Assembly (NCBI GenBank): GCA_014529385.2
Contig: CM043954.1
Coordinates: 92,159,747-92,223,746 of the forward strand
From: Adiantum capillus-veneris
Lineage: Eukaryota > Streptophyta > Polypodiopsida > Polypodiales > Pteridaceae
Direction of reading: 5' to 3'
DNA: 64,000 bases
The notes below the pieces were generated by a model. It was not told the DNA's origin, made no database searches, and worked only from the letters and a program-made list of their open reading frames with translations. Positions 22,801-32,776 of the stretch are shown piece after piece. The stretch's first letter is position 1, and each line of letters starts with the position of its first letter. The translations under genes and the position numbers were made by a program.

Positions 22801-23146
22801 TGACCTGGAAAAGCTAGATGAGCTTCGCCTAAAAGCAGTAGCTTCCATCTACGCTCAAAAAAGGCGACAAAAGGAATTTTTTGATAAACATGTGCGGACT
22901 AAAGAGTTTAAAGTTGGGGACTATGTCCTAGTTTACACTCTGAAACAGCATGCTAAGAAGCTTAAAAAGCGAGGGATGGGACCTCTGGTGATTAAAGATC
23001 TATCACCAAGTGGAGCCGTCAAGCTTGCTACATTAGACGGAGAAGAAATGCCCAATTGGATTAGTGGATGCAGGGTGAAAAAGTATCTTTTGCCGCTAAC
23101 CCAAGACATGCTTCTTAAAATACATCAAGAAAAGCTGCGTGTCTAG
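19871..23146 (+). CDS. Pol of the young element: RT, RNase H, integrase (one stop)
   Basis: One frame runs from about 19871 to 23146 with a single TGA at 21116-21118, where the sequence context (CYAS_QLNHAEKNY) suggests an ancestral CGA. RT has FLDGFSGYNQ, PFGLTNAPATF and YMDD (20597-20608). RNase H has HVHIDASAYAIGC and FTDHQALLYLV. Two successive zinc-type units follow, the first damaged by a 15-base tandem duplication at about 21659-21690, the second typical (THGGVGGGHFSGDKT to CDDCQRTK). The integrase core has D, D and E in GIDYVGP, VSDRGTHF and NGQAE. The C-terminus (SPSGAVKLATLDGEE, WISGCRVKKY) lacks a chromodomain. This gene copies the RNA and inserts the DNA. Confidence 0.9.
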
Positions 23147-23194
23147 AAAAAGAAAAAGATTGAGGAGGAAGCGCAAGCCGAGGCGAAGGAAAGA

Positions 23195-23803
23195 ATGGAG
23201 AAAAGAAGACTACTGCGTCAGAAACAGCGCAATGAAGGAGCAACACGAATAAACGCAGTCAGTATAACAGAAATGGATAATGACAAAGACGAACCCATCA
23301 TTGAATGTAAAGTAGGAACCAACCAAATCAAAGCCAGAGCACTATTGGATTCAAGAGCTCAAGCTAACCTACTTTCACTCAGTTTGTATAGACAATTGAC
23401 AAATGACACTAAACTACAAACTGCCAAGCAAGAGTTAAAGAGTTACTCTGAGAATTCAATCAAAACTGTCGGATGCACAGTTTTACATATACAGATTAAC
23501 CAATATGTGTATCCTCATATGTTTTACGTGGTTGAAGACCAAGCTACACAACATCCATTATTGCTAGGACAACCATGGCAGAAGCAATATAATGCAATGA
23601 TTGACTGGAGTTCTAACTCAGTGCTTATCAAATACGAAGGAGAAAGTCAATCAGTTAAGTTCACCAAAGGAGAAGAGCCAACTCCAAAGGACGAATCCAA
23701 AGACAAAGATAAACAACAACCAGAGAAAAAGAAGAAGCAATGGCAACCAAAAGTTTCTATACAACCGGATTACTCTTCGACGAAAATTCTCAACAGTGGA
23801 TAA
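23195..23803 (+). CDS. Second retropepsin-like domain downstream of integrase
   Basis: This frame starts 50 bases after the integrase stop. It encodes a retropepsin pattern: IECKVGTNQIKARALLDSRA (catalytic D-S-G changed to D-S-R at 23348-23356), then ANLLSLSLYRQL, and LLLGQPWQKQY where retropepsins have their second conserved [IL]LGxPW block. A Lys/Glu-rich tail follows. Element 1 carries the same domain at 32248-32541 with an intact DTGA, so the Arg here is probably a G-to-A change in this copy. It differs from the first protease at 18605. An additional protease after integrase is not part of any standard Gypsy layout I know. It may be a structural or inhibitory domain rather than an enzyme in this copy. 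Confidence 0.75.
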   Translation: MEKRRLLRQKQRNEGATRINAVSITEMDNDKDEPIIECKVGTNQIKARALLDSRAQANLLSLSLYRQLTNDTKLQTAKQELKSYSENSIKTVGCTVLHIQINQYVYPHMFYVVEDQATQHPLLLGQPWQKQYNAMIDWSSNSVLIKYEGESQSVKFTKGEEPTPKDESKDKDKQQPEKKKKQWQPKVSIQPDYSSTKILNSG

Positions 23804-24375
23804 GGAAGACAAGCAATAATATAACAGCTCAACCTTGGAAAAAAACGGAGTCAAAGTTGGTATGGAGACCAAAAAAGGCTGTGCCAGAGAACACAAAGGT
23901 GGAAAACAGAGTCTTCAATACCAGACAACAGAGTGATTCCAGACAATCAAGGACAGTGAAACAGATCTCGATTCCAAAGAAGTTCATGACGGCACAAAGC
24001 TATAGCAAGCAAATTTGGATCCCAAAGATTTGTAAACAGGAACTCCCTTCAATACAATCAACGGAAACTCCTAGGTATTTCAAGGCGAGGAAATCAACAC
24101 ACAGAACAAAGCAGGTTTGGGTCGCAAAGAGTTTGTGGCAAGCACAAGCAAAGCGGAAGCAGATTTGGATTGTGAAAAAAGACAACAAGGTAACGAAGAA
24201 TCCATCTACTGATTCTACTACCGAAGTGCCAAAACCAACCCAAAACCCGACCACCAATCCTTCAATCAAACAAAGAGCAGCTTTATTGGAAAGACTGTTG
24301 TATCATCGCTCTACAATTGCATTGGGAACTTATGACCAAAACAACTACAATGCTTCATCCACAGACACTTCATAG
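23740..24375 (+). CDS. Basic tail with repeated [IV]W[IV]xK motifs
   Basis: The frame overlaps the end of the second protease-like frame and probably continues it after a small indel. It repeats a short motif: SKQIWIPK, TKQVWVAK and KRKQIWIVK, separated by basic, Gln/Ser-rich linkers. Related motifs occur in element 1 (QIWVPK twice, 32680-32740) and element 2 (IWIPK, IWVPK, near 60555-60930). It ends with a Thr/Pro-rich stretch. The motif resembles the WVPK peptide seen before protease in plant Copia polyproteins. A role in protein or RNA tethering is only a guess. Confidence 0.55.
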   Translation: MATKSFYTTGLLFDENSQQWIRKTSNNITAQPWKKTESKLVWRPKKAVPENTKVENRVFNTRQQSDSRQSRTVKQISIPKKFMTAQSYSKQIWIPKICKQELPSIQSTETPRYFKARKSTHRTKQVWVAKSLWQAQAKRKQIWIVKKDNKVTKNPSTDSTTEVPKPTQNPTTNPSIKQRAALLERLLYHRSTIALGTYDQNNYNASSTDTS

Positions 24376-24392
24376 TCGTCCGGGAGGACTCA

Positions 24393-24415
24393 GACTAGGA
24401 GGGGGGGAGGTATAC
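24393..24415 (+). promoter_or_regulatory. Internal polypurine tract after pol
   Basis: CTAGGAGGGGGGGAGGTATAC follows the pol tail by about 20 bases and resembles the terminal polypurine tract at 30488. Element 1 has a matching CTAGGAGGGGTGGAAGGG at 33242, and both are preceded by AGTCGTCC. It could prime a second plus strand. Confidence 0.5.
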
Positions 24416-26011
24416 AGGAGCTACAAAGCAGCTACAAGCGGAAAAAACAAAGAAAAACAAAAATTATATTACAAGGGCAGTGTCTTACATGATTTTGCAA
24501 TTTTTTATGTTTGATTGCGGATATTGATAATATTTATGCCCTTATATACCTTGTTTTGCAACAAGAAGAGATCAAATGATGAATTTGGGTCTCTAGATGT
24601 GTAAATATCACTAAATAAGAGTGTTTTTGGAGCTAAAAAGTGGAAAAAAGTGGTAATCCAAGTCCAGAAATCACAAAGAAGTGTATATTCATATACACAG
24701 GGTTACCAGCTATTTATCGTGTATGTTTGGAATTTTTTGGCTTCAATTTGCTATTTTCCTTTATTTTTTATGATTTTCTTAATAAAAATAAAAGAAAAAT
24801 AAAAAAGCAGGTGAAATGAGATCGGAAAAAAGAAAAGAATAGATGGTGATGATCCTAATGACAAGGGCAACCCATGGTAAAAATGGGGTACAATTCTGAA
24901 AAAGTTGCGGAAACCCGAAATGACAGAATTTTGGCAAAGTGGACAGATTTCTCAGAAACAGGTCAAACGGAGTCCAAATTGAGAAATTTCAAATCCTAAA
25001 GTGCATTTCACGACGAGATAGGAGCACATGTCAAATTTGGTAACAAGTGATCCGGGAAGCCCGAAGTTAAGTATTTTTCACTTCACTATCAAGCTCATTT
25101 CCACTATTACCTTCTTGGAGAGAGCAAAGAGCACACAGGAGCATCCGACCTTCTACCGCCTTCTACGACTGCTACGAGAGCTCAGAGGACACCAGACATG
25201 AGAGGTAGACTCGTTGCCATAAGCTTTTGATGCTTATTGTTAACTTTTGTCGCGAAAACTCACCAAAACCAAGAAACAAGAGCAGACGGGGAATGGGGAG
25301 GAACGCTAGGTAGGGGCACAACCGCCTAACCAAACCTTGCAAGAACTTAGAGGTGGGTTACCCTAGTATAGGAGATGAGTTTCTAGCACTCAAATCTCGA
25401 GAAAGAACGACTGGAAAAACCCTAGGTCAACAGAGCCTGCAAAAGGCAAACAGAAAAAAGTTGTCGGAACGACACAAAACTTCTCAGGAAGCTTAACAAC
25501 ATCGAGGGCAATGCAACCTTGGAGTATCTCCGGGTTTGGATCACCAAAAGTAGGTCGGAACAACCGATTCGGCGGCGGACACACAAAGCGTCATTTTGGC
25601 ATAACGGCTAAAATTGACGACCAAATTACATGAAACTTCACAAGCAGCTTCAAATAGACATGGATGACTTATGTTTGCAAGCAAAACCCAAAAGAAAGCT
25701 GATTCACTTACCGATGGTGAAAAAGACGCTTTCGGGCAACCAAATGGAGAAAGATGGAGAACGGGGAGCCAAAGTCAAGTTCAACCAAATAGGTGGCTTC
25801 ACAACATATCCAATGAGATGGAAATGCAACTCTCGAGAAGAAAAGTTGAAGAAATTCAACTCCAAGGCAAAAAGACGACTTCGGAGACTGAAATGCCTAT
25901 AAAGGGGCTTTTTAGCTAAACTGATGACTTTTTAAGTTGAAAACTAGTTAGCAGGGCTTAGGGCACTAGCACAAAGCATTCTTTGCACAAAAAGACCAGC
26001 ATTTCAAGAAA

Positions 26012-27010
26012 AGACATCATACGCGTATGATGTCTCACAGCATGATTTTCACATCCATTTCAACATTTGAGTGCATAGCCTCATTCCACAAGTTAATCAC
26101 ATCCTATGAACCAAGTATCATGAGAATTGGAGTTAGAAAACCCAAGGAAAACCAAAAAGACGCAAAGTAGGCCATAAAATTGATTTTTGGTCCTAATTTT
26201 GTCAAAATAACTCCAAACTCATTGAAACTTTGTAGGATTGTTGATTAACACATCTACAAGCTATCTGGAACCAAAAAGCACCATTTTGACACAAAAGACA
26301 TCATACGCGTATGACGTCTATTTGCACTTACAGAGCCAAAAATGCTCATTTGTCATCATACATCCATTATATATATCTAATACATGCTACATATGAAGTT
26401 TGGAACCATTTGGTCAAGTGGATCACCCCATTAGCCCAATTAAGAGAAGATCCTTCATAGAAAGCCTATTTTTGTCCCAAATCCAACATATTCAAGTCCA
26501 AACCAAGATTTGAGTATAAACAGCACATGGAGAGTCCACAGAACCAATCCCATGAAAAATTGATGAAAAAGACATCATACGCGTATGATGTCTCAGAGCC
26601 ATTTTTAGTCCAAATTCTATCCAAACTTGATAAATCCACTGAATAAGCCTATCTAAAGCCAAAACCAAGCTTATAGAGAAAATTGGTCCAAGAATGCACT
26701 AAAAGACATCATACGCGTATGATGTCTCACTATGTGATTTTGGCACCTCAGGGCTTCAACCACCAAACAGAAGTGTTCTACATGCCATTTGAAAGTAATC
26801 CACCAAGTTTTACCCAATTTGGATCATAAAATCCAATTCCCTTTCAAAATTTTGCCAAGAGCCTGAACTGGACTAAACTGGCCAAAACTTGACCAAATGG
26901 GATCCAAACTCAAATCCAAGCATATGATACTCATGTATACACTATCAGCTACAAGCACAACCAATATGAAGTCATTCTGACACAAATGACATCATACGCG
27001 TATGATGTCT
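26012..27010. repeat. Palindrome cluster 2 (five copies)
   Basis: 24-bp palindromes at 26012, 26296 (one mismatch), 26570, 26704 and 26987 (first base changed). Start-to-start spacings are 284, 274, 134 and 283 bases. Confidence 0.95.
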
Positions 27011-27164
27011 CAAGCATGTTTTTGAGCCCAGTTTGCATATTTTTTCACCTACATTGCATTCTTAGGCCCTGAATAGCTCATGTTTCAATTTTCAAGTCAT
27101 TTGAATAGTTAAAAGCTTCATTTCGGCTTTCAGTACTAAAAAGACGCTAACGTCTGAAATTGGA

Positions 27165-27176
27165 GTTACAGGATCC
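27165..27176 (+). promoter_or_regulatory. Candidate splice acceptor before the 3' ORF
   Basis: GAGTTACAG|GATCC ends five bases before the ATG at 27177. Element 1 has CTGAACAG|GAGCA at the same place before its ORF (36161). This would fit a spliced subgenomic mRNA, but the donor is not identified. Confidence 0.4.
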
Positions 27177-30100
27177 ATGGATTCCGCTAAGTCATCGGCA
27201 ACTAAGAGAAAAAGACCAACCATCAAGGATGCTCTTGCAGAAGCAGAACCTTTTGATATTCCAACAGAAACCCTCAAGCCAACCAAGACTTGGGTGGAGG
27301 AAGCAGTACTAGAAAAAGAGGGAATAAAGATCTACCAGGGGACTTTCAGAGATCCTCAAGGGCAATCGGTCGATGTACCTATGATCCCACGAGAATTAGT
27401 GGAGTATAGCAGATCAGAGAACATCAACAGATACCTGGAAAGGGCTGACTTACACAGGTTCTTCACCTCGAGACCATCAGGTGTGGATACAAGAAGAGTG
27501 TACGAGTTGGCAACATCCATTCAGAAGGATGGGAAAGCCACATTGACAGCCATGGATGGAGAGAAAGTAGAAGTACAGATCACTCCACAGCTCATTGCAG
27601 ATGCATTGAAGCTGAACAACAAAGGGAGCTCTGTCAGGGAAAGAAGGGAGGCTATAGAGGTTTATGGGTCCAAGAAACAGAATGCAACTTATGGAGATAT
27701 GGCAGACCAAAGAGCGGCAACCCTTTGCCGACTGTACAACCAATTTCTCCATATTTGCAGTAAAAGACCGCAAAAGTATACGACACCGCCCCATGCCATT
27801 GCAACTACCATCACATGGGCACTGAAGAGCAACATGCCAAAAGAGGTGAATTATGCTCAATACATCCACGAGCAAGTAATTGCCATGCACAACGAGAAGC
27901 CAAAGTATATAGGAGGAGCTGAAGTTCTGACAAGAATAGCTTATGAAGCTATTGGAGCCAGAGATCAATGGCCAAAGGTTCCCTCCCAGAATGAGTGGCT
28001 TAGAGAAGCCGATGAAGAGGAAGAACAGCCTGAAGTATCCAAGAGGGCGTCCACAAGAGCACGCAGGAAACTAGAAATAGTTTCAGAACCTGAAGAGAAT
28101 GTGGATGAGCCGCTCAAGAAGAAAGCAAAGAAGAAGGCTGATTCCAAGCAAACCAAAAGTCAAAAAGCCGCAAGAATGGAAAGGCTGGTGGAGCAGTTCA
28201 GAGCGGAAAGAGCTCTAAAGGGGGACTTTGAAGAAATGTGGGTGCCAGACCCCACTAAAGTCGGAACCAGCTCAGCCAGGCCACATGTTGATCAATATGA
28301 TCAATATATTAGAGCTTATGAGGAGTCGGAGGCCATACTGGAGCAGCAACCTGTCGAGCCTTATACTGAAGAGGAAGTACAACTTTTAAAAGCTGAGCTG
28401 AAAAAGGACGACAAGGAGAAGAAGGAAGTAGATGAGTCTACTGAACTTCGAAAGAAAGACGGGCAAGCAAACAAAGGGAAAGCCAAGATGACTGAGGACA
28501 ATCAGCCCTCCTTTACTGATGTACCAAGCCCGAAGAAGACGGAAATTATTGTGGAGGAGACCACAATAGAAATAGAAACAGAAGTTATGGAAAAGCCGGA
28601 GGCCGGGACCAAGGAAAAGGAGATAGATCCAGTTCAGCAAAAGAAAGATGATTATGAGGATCTGATAGCGATCGGATACAGTGAAGAAGAGGCCCTGGAG
28701 GCAGTTTATGGGATATCCCTACGAAAACAAGATGATCGGAAAGGGACGAAGGAAAAGACAAAGGGTACAATGGAGAGTAAAGAGAAAATGGACGAACAGA
28801 ACATACTAGAAGAGCCGAAGCCATTGGAGGTGGTGGCAGAAAGAGCTGTCAAGTTGACAGATGAAGATGAAAAAGACATGCACATGGTGCATGAACTGCT
28901 CAGCAAGATTAAAGAAAGATCCAGAGCAAAGGAAGTAGCAATTGAGACAGCAAAACAAAAGGAAGCAGAGTTGCAGAAGAAGTTAGAGAATGCTATGACT
29001 GAATCTGAAAGTCATAAAGCATCACTCTACGACGCAGAAAACAAGAGAGACGGCTTGATACTCCAACTAGCCGAAGCTTCAAGAGAGGTAACAAGTTCAC
29101 AGGAAGCAAAGGAGCGAATAGAAGATGAGCTGGAGGCAGCCAAGGATGAGCTCATTGAGCTAAGGGAAAGAGTCGAACTTCAAGAAAGGACAATCACGAG
29201 ACTCAGGACCACCCCTAGAGCTAGCAGAGCAGGAACAGAACAAGAGGGAGCCCTCGTACCAGCTCTGGAAGATCAGGTCAGAAGTTTGCAAAGAGAGCTA
29301 AGGTTAGAGCAAGTGCAAAGATTGCACATGGCGGAGGGATCATTGGCTGCAGAGGAGAGGCTCACATCAGAAAACCAAACACTAAGGACAGAAAATGAGG
29401 CCCTCCGCAAACAGCTCCAAGACCTCCAAGAGCAACAAAGAAGAGAAACAAAGACACCACAAGAAGAAGCAGGGGGAGCAGCCATAGAGCTACCAGAAAC
29501 TGGAGAGGCAACCACAATTGAAGATCCAGCCCCAGTTCAAGAAGTGGCCTCAACTTCAGGAATCTCTGAAGAAGAAGAACAAAGGCTCCAGGACCAAATA
29601 GAAAAGTCAACAGAGGAAAGTGCCAAGGCGGAAATGGAATGGGAAAGGAGACTCCTCATCTCCATTAGACTTCAAGGTTTAGACACAAAAGTGCTCCATG
29701 AAAAGTGGATGCAACCCAGCCTGCCTTTCCCTCTGATGAAATTTGAAGTGATAAAGACGAAAAAGAGAATAGAGGAGGAGCAGTATGTCGCTCTTTACTC
29801 AGGCGACATCACAAACGATGAACAATCAAAGAAGATTGTAGATTCTCAACCTAGATGGAGGAAAGGTTGGCTGAACAAATACCCAGCCTACCTCATCTAC
29901 TTGGTAGAGGCTCCAAAGGAGATTCGGGAGGATGCAACCTTCTGCCCGGTGCCAAGAGTCAGAAACTGGAAAGAGCATGGCAGGATTGCAGAAAAGAAGC
30001 CAAATTGGCTTAATTATCCCAGGATGCCAGGACCAAAGGAAGGAGAGAGAATAGGTAAAGCCTACATGGTGAAAACCCTAACGGGCACCATCAAACTCTT

Positions 30101-30452
30101 TACTGGCTCTCCTGACCTTTCGTGTCAGATGCTAAAGAAAATCTGCAGGACTCTCTTAGCATGCATTGAAGTGTTCGCGCCAGATAAAGCCACGACCTCG
30201 AGTCTACTATCGACGGCCGACATAGTGACGGATATGATGTATGATCTTTCATTGCAGCCATCACCAAAGGTGTTACATCTCTTATACCAAAGAATTATGT
30301 TTTTGCCTAGCTTCCACATGCAAACATTCGAAGAAGCTTTCTACACCGGCTTTTTCACTCACGAAAGAAAAATATTCGGCCCAACCTTGACCATCGGCAA
30401 CCTACGCTACGAATCACATTTGCAGATGCTCAAGACGACAGGACTCTATTGA
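27177..30452 (+). CDS. Extra 3' ORF of the young element, 1091 aa, coiled-coil rich
   Basis: A single uninterrupted frame runs from ATG 27177 almost to the polypurine tract. A basic start (SATKRKRP) precedes a globular domain of about 260 residues (YLERADLHRFFTSRPSGVD, ITPQLIADALKLNN, PPHAIATTITWALKSN, VLTRIAYEAIGARDQWP). Its pattern resembles the 'putative plant transposon protein' domain found in other Gypsy-associated ORFs. Lys/Glu-rich sequence and a long coiled coil (about residues 560-790) follow, then a C-terminal domain (RWRKGWLNKYPAYLIYLVEA, YMVKTLTGTIKLFTG). I see no signal peptide or membrane segment, so it is not a typical envelope protein. It is the only fully open long frame left in this element. 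Element 1 carries a broken homologue, so the ORF is an old lineage component. Confidence 0.8.
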   Translation: MDSAKSSATKRKRPTIKDALAEAEPFDIPTETLKPTKTWVEEAVLEKEGIKIYQGTFRDPQGQSVDVPMIPRELVEYSRSENINRYLERADLHRFFTSRPSGVDTRRVYELATSIQKDGKATLTAMDGEKVEVQITPQLIADALKLNNKGSSVRERREAIEVYGSKKQNATYGDMADQRAATLCRLYNQFLHICSKRPQKYTTPPHAIATTITWALKSNMPKEVNYAQYIHEQVIAMHNEKPKYIGGAEVLTRIAYEAIGARDQWPKVPSQNEWLREADEEEEQPEVSKRASTRARRKLEIVSEPEENVDEPLKKKAKKKADSKQTKSQKAARMERLVEQFRAERALKGDFEEMWVPDPTKVGTSSARPHVDQYDQYIRAYEESEAILEQQPVEPYTEEEVQLLKAELKKDDKEKKEVDESTELRKKDGQANKGKAKMTEDNQPSFTDVPSPKKTEIIVEETTIEIETEVMEKPEAGTKEKEIDPVQQKKDDYEDLIAIGYSEEEALEAVYGISLRKQDDRKGTKEKTKGTMESKEKMDEQNILEEPKPLEVVAERAVKLTDEDEKDMHMVHELLSKIKERSRAKEVAIETAKQKEAELQKKLENAMTESESHKASLYDAENKRDGLILQLAEASREVTSSQEAKERIEDELEAAKDELIELRERVELQERTITRLRTTPRASRAGTEQEGALVPALEDQVRSLQRELRLEQVQRLHMAEGSLAAEERLTSENQTLRTENEALRKQLQDLQEQQRRETKTPQEEAGGAAIELPETGEATTIEDPAPVQEVASTSGISEEEEQRLQDQIEKSTEESAKAEMEWERRLLISIRLQGLDTKVLHEKWMQPSLPFPLMKFEVIKTKKRIEEEQYVALYSGDITNDEQSKKIVDSQPRWRKGWLNKYPAYLIYLVEAPKEIREDATFCPVPRVRNWKEHGRIAEKKPNWLNYPRMPGPKEGERIGKAYMVKTLTGTIKLFTGSPDLSCQMLKKICRTLLACIEVFAPDKATTSSLLSTADIVTDMMYDLSLQPSPKVLHLLYQRIMFLPSFHMQTFEEAFYTGFFTHERKIFGPTLTIGNLRYESHLQMLKTTGLY

Positions 30453-30487
30453 CCAAGCCTAAAAGTCATGTCAGGGACGACATGAAC

Positions 30488-30501
30488 GCGGAGGGGGGGA
30501 G
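30488..30501 (+). promoter_or_regulatory. Polypurine tract of the young element
   Basis: CGCGGAGGGGGGGAG sits directly before the TGTTGAG start of the 3' LTR, the normal position for plus-strand priming. Confidence 0.9.
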
Positions 30502-31432
30502 TGTTGAGCCAGCAGAGGATCACACCCACATTTTTTCTCACACCCATCATTTTGTAACCATTGATTGTAATAAATGTCTTTCCGACATTAATTTTAATTT
30601 GAGCCATTCATTAAGTAACGGGACTCAATTGAGTTTGCAGCTTGTAATCCCGAAGGAATTTCACGTGTTGATGTAAATAATTAGAGATGTTCTCACCTCC
30701 AAGGCTGAGGTATATAAGCCAAAGTTTTGTAACCTAAAAGAGATTCAATTATTAATCAAAGTGAGTTTTTGAGCGCCGTGACTGTGTCTGAGAGAGAGAG
30801 AGAGAGTCTTATCTTCTTGCTACGCGAGCTACGGGGCCGCCATTGGAGAAGCGACACCGCCATTGTGTTAGCAACGGTGAGAGCTACGCACAGATACCAA
30901 GAGTGTGCACTATGGGCTTCTACGTGTGGTAAGTTCCTACGAGCTTCGGTGTGAGTTTTCTTCCAACTCGTGTGTCGGAATAGAGCGTGCAGCATATCTA
31001 TAGAACCACAACGAGTAGAGCTACACATTAGTACCATCGGGGTCAAGTTTCGGTCACCTGTATTTTTCGGCCTGTCTTCATACGCGTTTGCCGCACGGAG
31101 TGGTTATAGGTTGATTTTGCAGTTCAAGTCTTTAGGGTGTTGTTCTTACCTAGTGTATAGACTTCCCCTTGAGTTTGAGATCGATTCAATGATTCTAGAT
31201 CCTGTTTCGTATAGCATTCGTTCGTAGTACGGATTTCAGTCACTTGTGTATTTTAGAACTTAGATTTGATTTCCTTAGTAGTGATTGTCATTAGAAGGTC
31301 GAGTAGGTGATTTGACACCCACCTAGTTGTTTCCATGCGCCTGCGGGTCAAGCTCCGTCCTCGTCTGACAAATTCTGTTGTTGGTTGAGTTCTCGCTATT
31401 TAGCTTCCGCTAGCGGTGTAACCGCCTTAATA
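30502..31432 (+). repeat. 3' LTR of the young Gypsy element
   Basis: It has the same length as the 5' LTR (931 bp) with about 14 substitutions by eye. The terminal CA has become TA. GCATA follows directly. Confidence 0.95.
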
Positions 31433-31982
31433 GCATACAAATAAAATTCTTAGCTTGGTACTGACCAAAGTGGTTAGTGCAAGAAGGACAGACTGGGAAA
31501 TGAATCTCCATGCTGCTCTATGGGCTTATCAAGTTTCATTCAGAACATCTCATGCTACACCCTTTAACCTTGTTTATGGTCTTTATTCCATATTGCCAAT
31601 ATAATTTCTATTGCCGACATTAAGGGTAGCACAAAATCTTGAGTGGACTGGACATGAATTGTCAGAAAGACTTGAAGATTTGGAAAAGCTAGACGAGCAA
31701 AGGCTAACTGCTGTAGCTCATATCTATGCACAAAACCGGAAACAAAAACAGTTTTTTGATTCCCACTTAATCACCAAAATCTTCAAAAAAGGGGACTTAG
31801 TTCTAGTCTATTCCCTTAAGCAACACATTCCCAAGTTTAAGAAAAAGGGAAACGGACCATTTATCATTGAAGATGTATCTCCAAGTGGAGCAGTAAAATT
31901 GTCCACCCTAGATGGTGAACCAACGACTAATTGGATTAGTGGATGTCGTTTAAAGAAATACAAAGTTGCCAATAACCAGTGA
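31433..31982 (+). pseudogene. Element 1 pol, second part: integrase C-terminus
   Basis: The integrase interrupted at 12599 resumes here: LTKVVSARRTDWEMNLHAAL, TPFNLVYGLYSILPI, a stop, then LRVAQNLEWTGHELSERLED, and the C-terminal SPSGAVKLSTLDGE and WISGCRLKKY. It matches the young element's integrase block for block. The right copy of GCATA is at 31433-31437. Confidence 0.9.
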
Positions 31983-32541
31983 ATTGCTAGAGAGAATGCA
32001 TGTAGCCAAACAAAGGAAGATGAAGCAACAACAGGTTATTGATGAAGCCCAAGAGGAAGCTAGACTTCGGGTACTCAAGCGTAAAGCTGCTCTCAAGAAT
32101 CAACAGATACCGATTCCCATCAACACTTTGAAAATAGATAATCGACAATGGGAATTACCTAAAGATGCAGTTTCAACAGATGACGACTGGTTAGAGGGAA
32201 TGGATTTGCGCATCTAAGTACAACTCAACAATCATAGCACCAATGCTTTGGTAGACACAGGAGCTAGAGTGAATGCAATCAGTTATTCCACATACAAGAA
32301 GGCAACAAGCCAAGCATTTTCTGCAGGAATAACGACAATCAAAGGATGCAACAAGAATCCAACTCCAACATTGGGAGTAGTCAACTTGAAGGTGGTAGTA
32401 CATGGATATTCATGTCCGCATCAGTTTGTATGCTTGCCAGATGAACACATGAATGAGACGATAATTCTTGGCATTCCTTGGGATGCGTACATACAAAGCA
32501 GTACTAGATTGGGATACGAATCAGCTAAAGCTATCACCTAA
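31983..32541 (+). pseudogene. Element 1 second retropepsin-like domain (DTGA intact)
   Basis: After the integrase stop a basic stretch leads to ALVDTGARVNAISYSTYKKA (D-T-G at about 32251-32259), GCNKNPTPTLGVVNLKVVV and the closing block TIILGIPWDAY. These correspond to the downstream domain in the young element at 23195-23803. A stop (TAA at 32215) separates the basic part from the protease part, and the frame shifts near 32490. The intact DTGA shows the domain was once a plausible active aspartic protease subunit. Confidence 0.75.
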
Positions 32542-32776
32542 AGGAGGGCAACTCCTTGTTCCAATTGCACCAAGCAAGGAGGAATGGAAAAGATGCAATC
32601 AGAAGAACAATCCACGAAGCAAATCTTCTCCATCTCCTCGACAAACAAATGCTACAAGTAGCATGCAAGGAGTCAGGCAAATTTGGGTACCAAAAGCACA
32701 ACTTAAGGATAAGCCAAATCAAATCTGGGTGCCTAAAACTTCATCGAAGAAACATAAGACGGTTCCAAGGATTTGA
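32542..32776 (+). pseudogene. Element 1 tail with QIWVPK repeats
   Basis: Two copies of QIWVPK lie about 16 residues apart in a basic Ser/Lys/Gln-rich stretch, then the frame ends at 32776. This is the counterpart of the motif tail at 23740-24375. Confidence 0.55.

Larger units (their letters stand above)
24416..27176 (+). other. Non-coding stretch of the young element with five palindromes
   Basis: No convincing gene. A short hairpin (GTGTATA/TATACAC) lies near 24686. The right half holds the second palindrome cluster. Short phrases such as CAAGTTTGGA and CATTCTGACACAAA recur around the palindromes, pointing to an ancient diverged tandem repeat. Confidence 0.8.
12600..31432 (+). mobile_element. 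Young Ty3/Gypsy element, 18.8 kb, Athila-like layout
   Basis: Two 931-bp LTRs (12600-13530 and 30502-31432), a GCATA duplication, a TGGCGCC-type primer site and a polypurine tract define a structurally complete insertion. The order is gag, protease, RT, RNase H, integrase, second protease-like domain, then a ~2.8-kb non-coding stretch and a 1091-codon 3' ORF. The primer-site type, lack of a chromodomain and extra 3' ORF recall the Athila/Tat branch; that placement is inference. About 14 substitutions and no indels separate the LTRs by eye (about 1.5%), so it is fairly recent. One stop and several frameshifts already break the coding frames. Confidence 0.9.

Noticed and set aside
27177-30452. 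3' ORF as an envelope gene
   Set aside because: No signal peptide, membrane segment or cleavage site is visible; the protein is a globular domain plus a long charged coiled coil.
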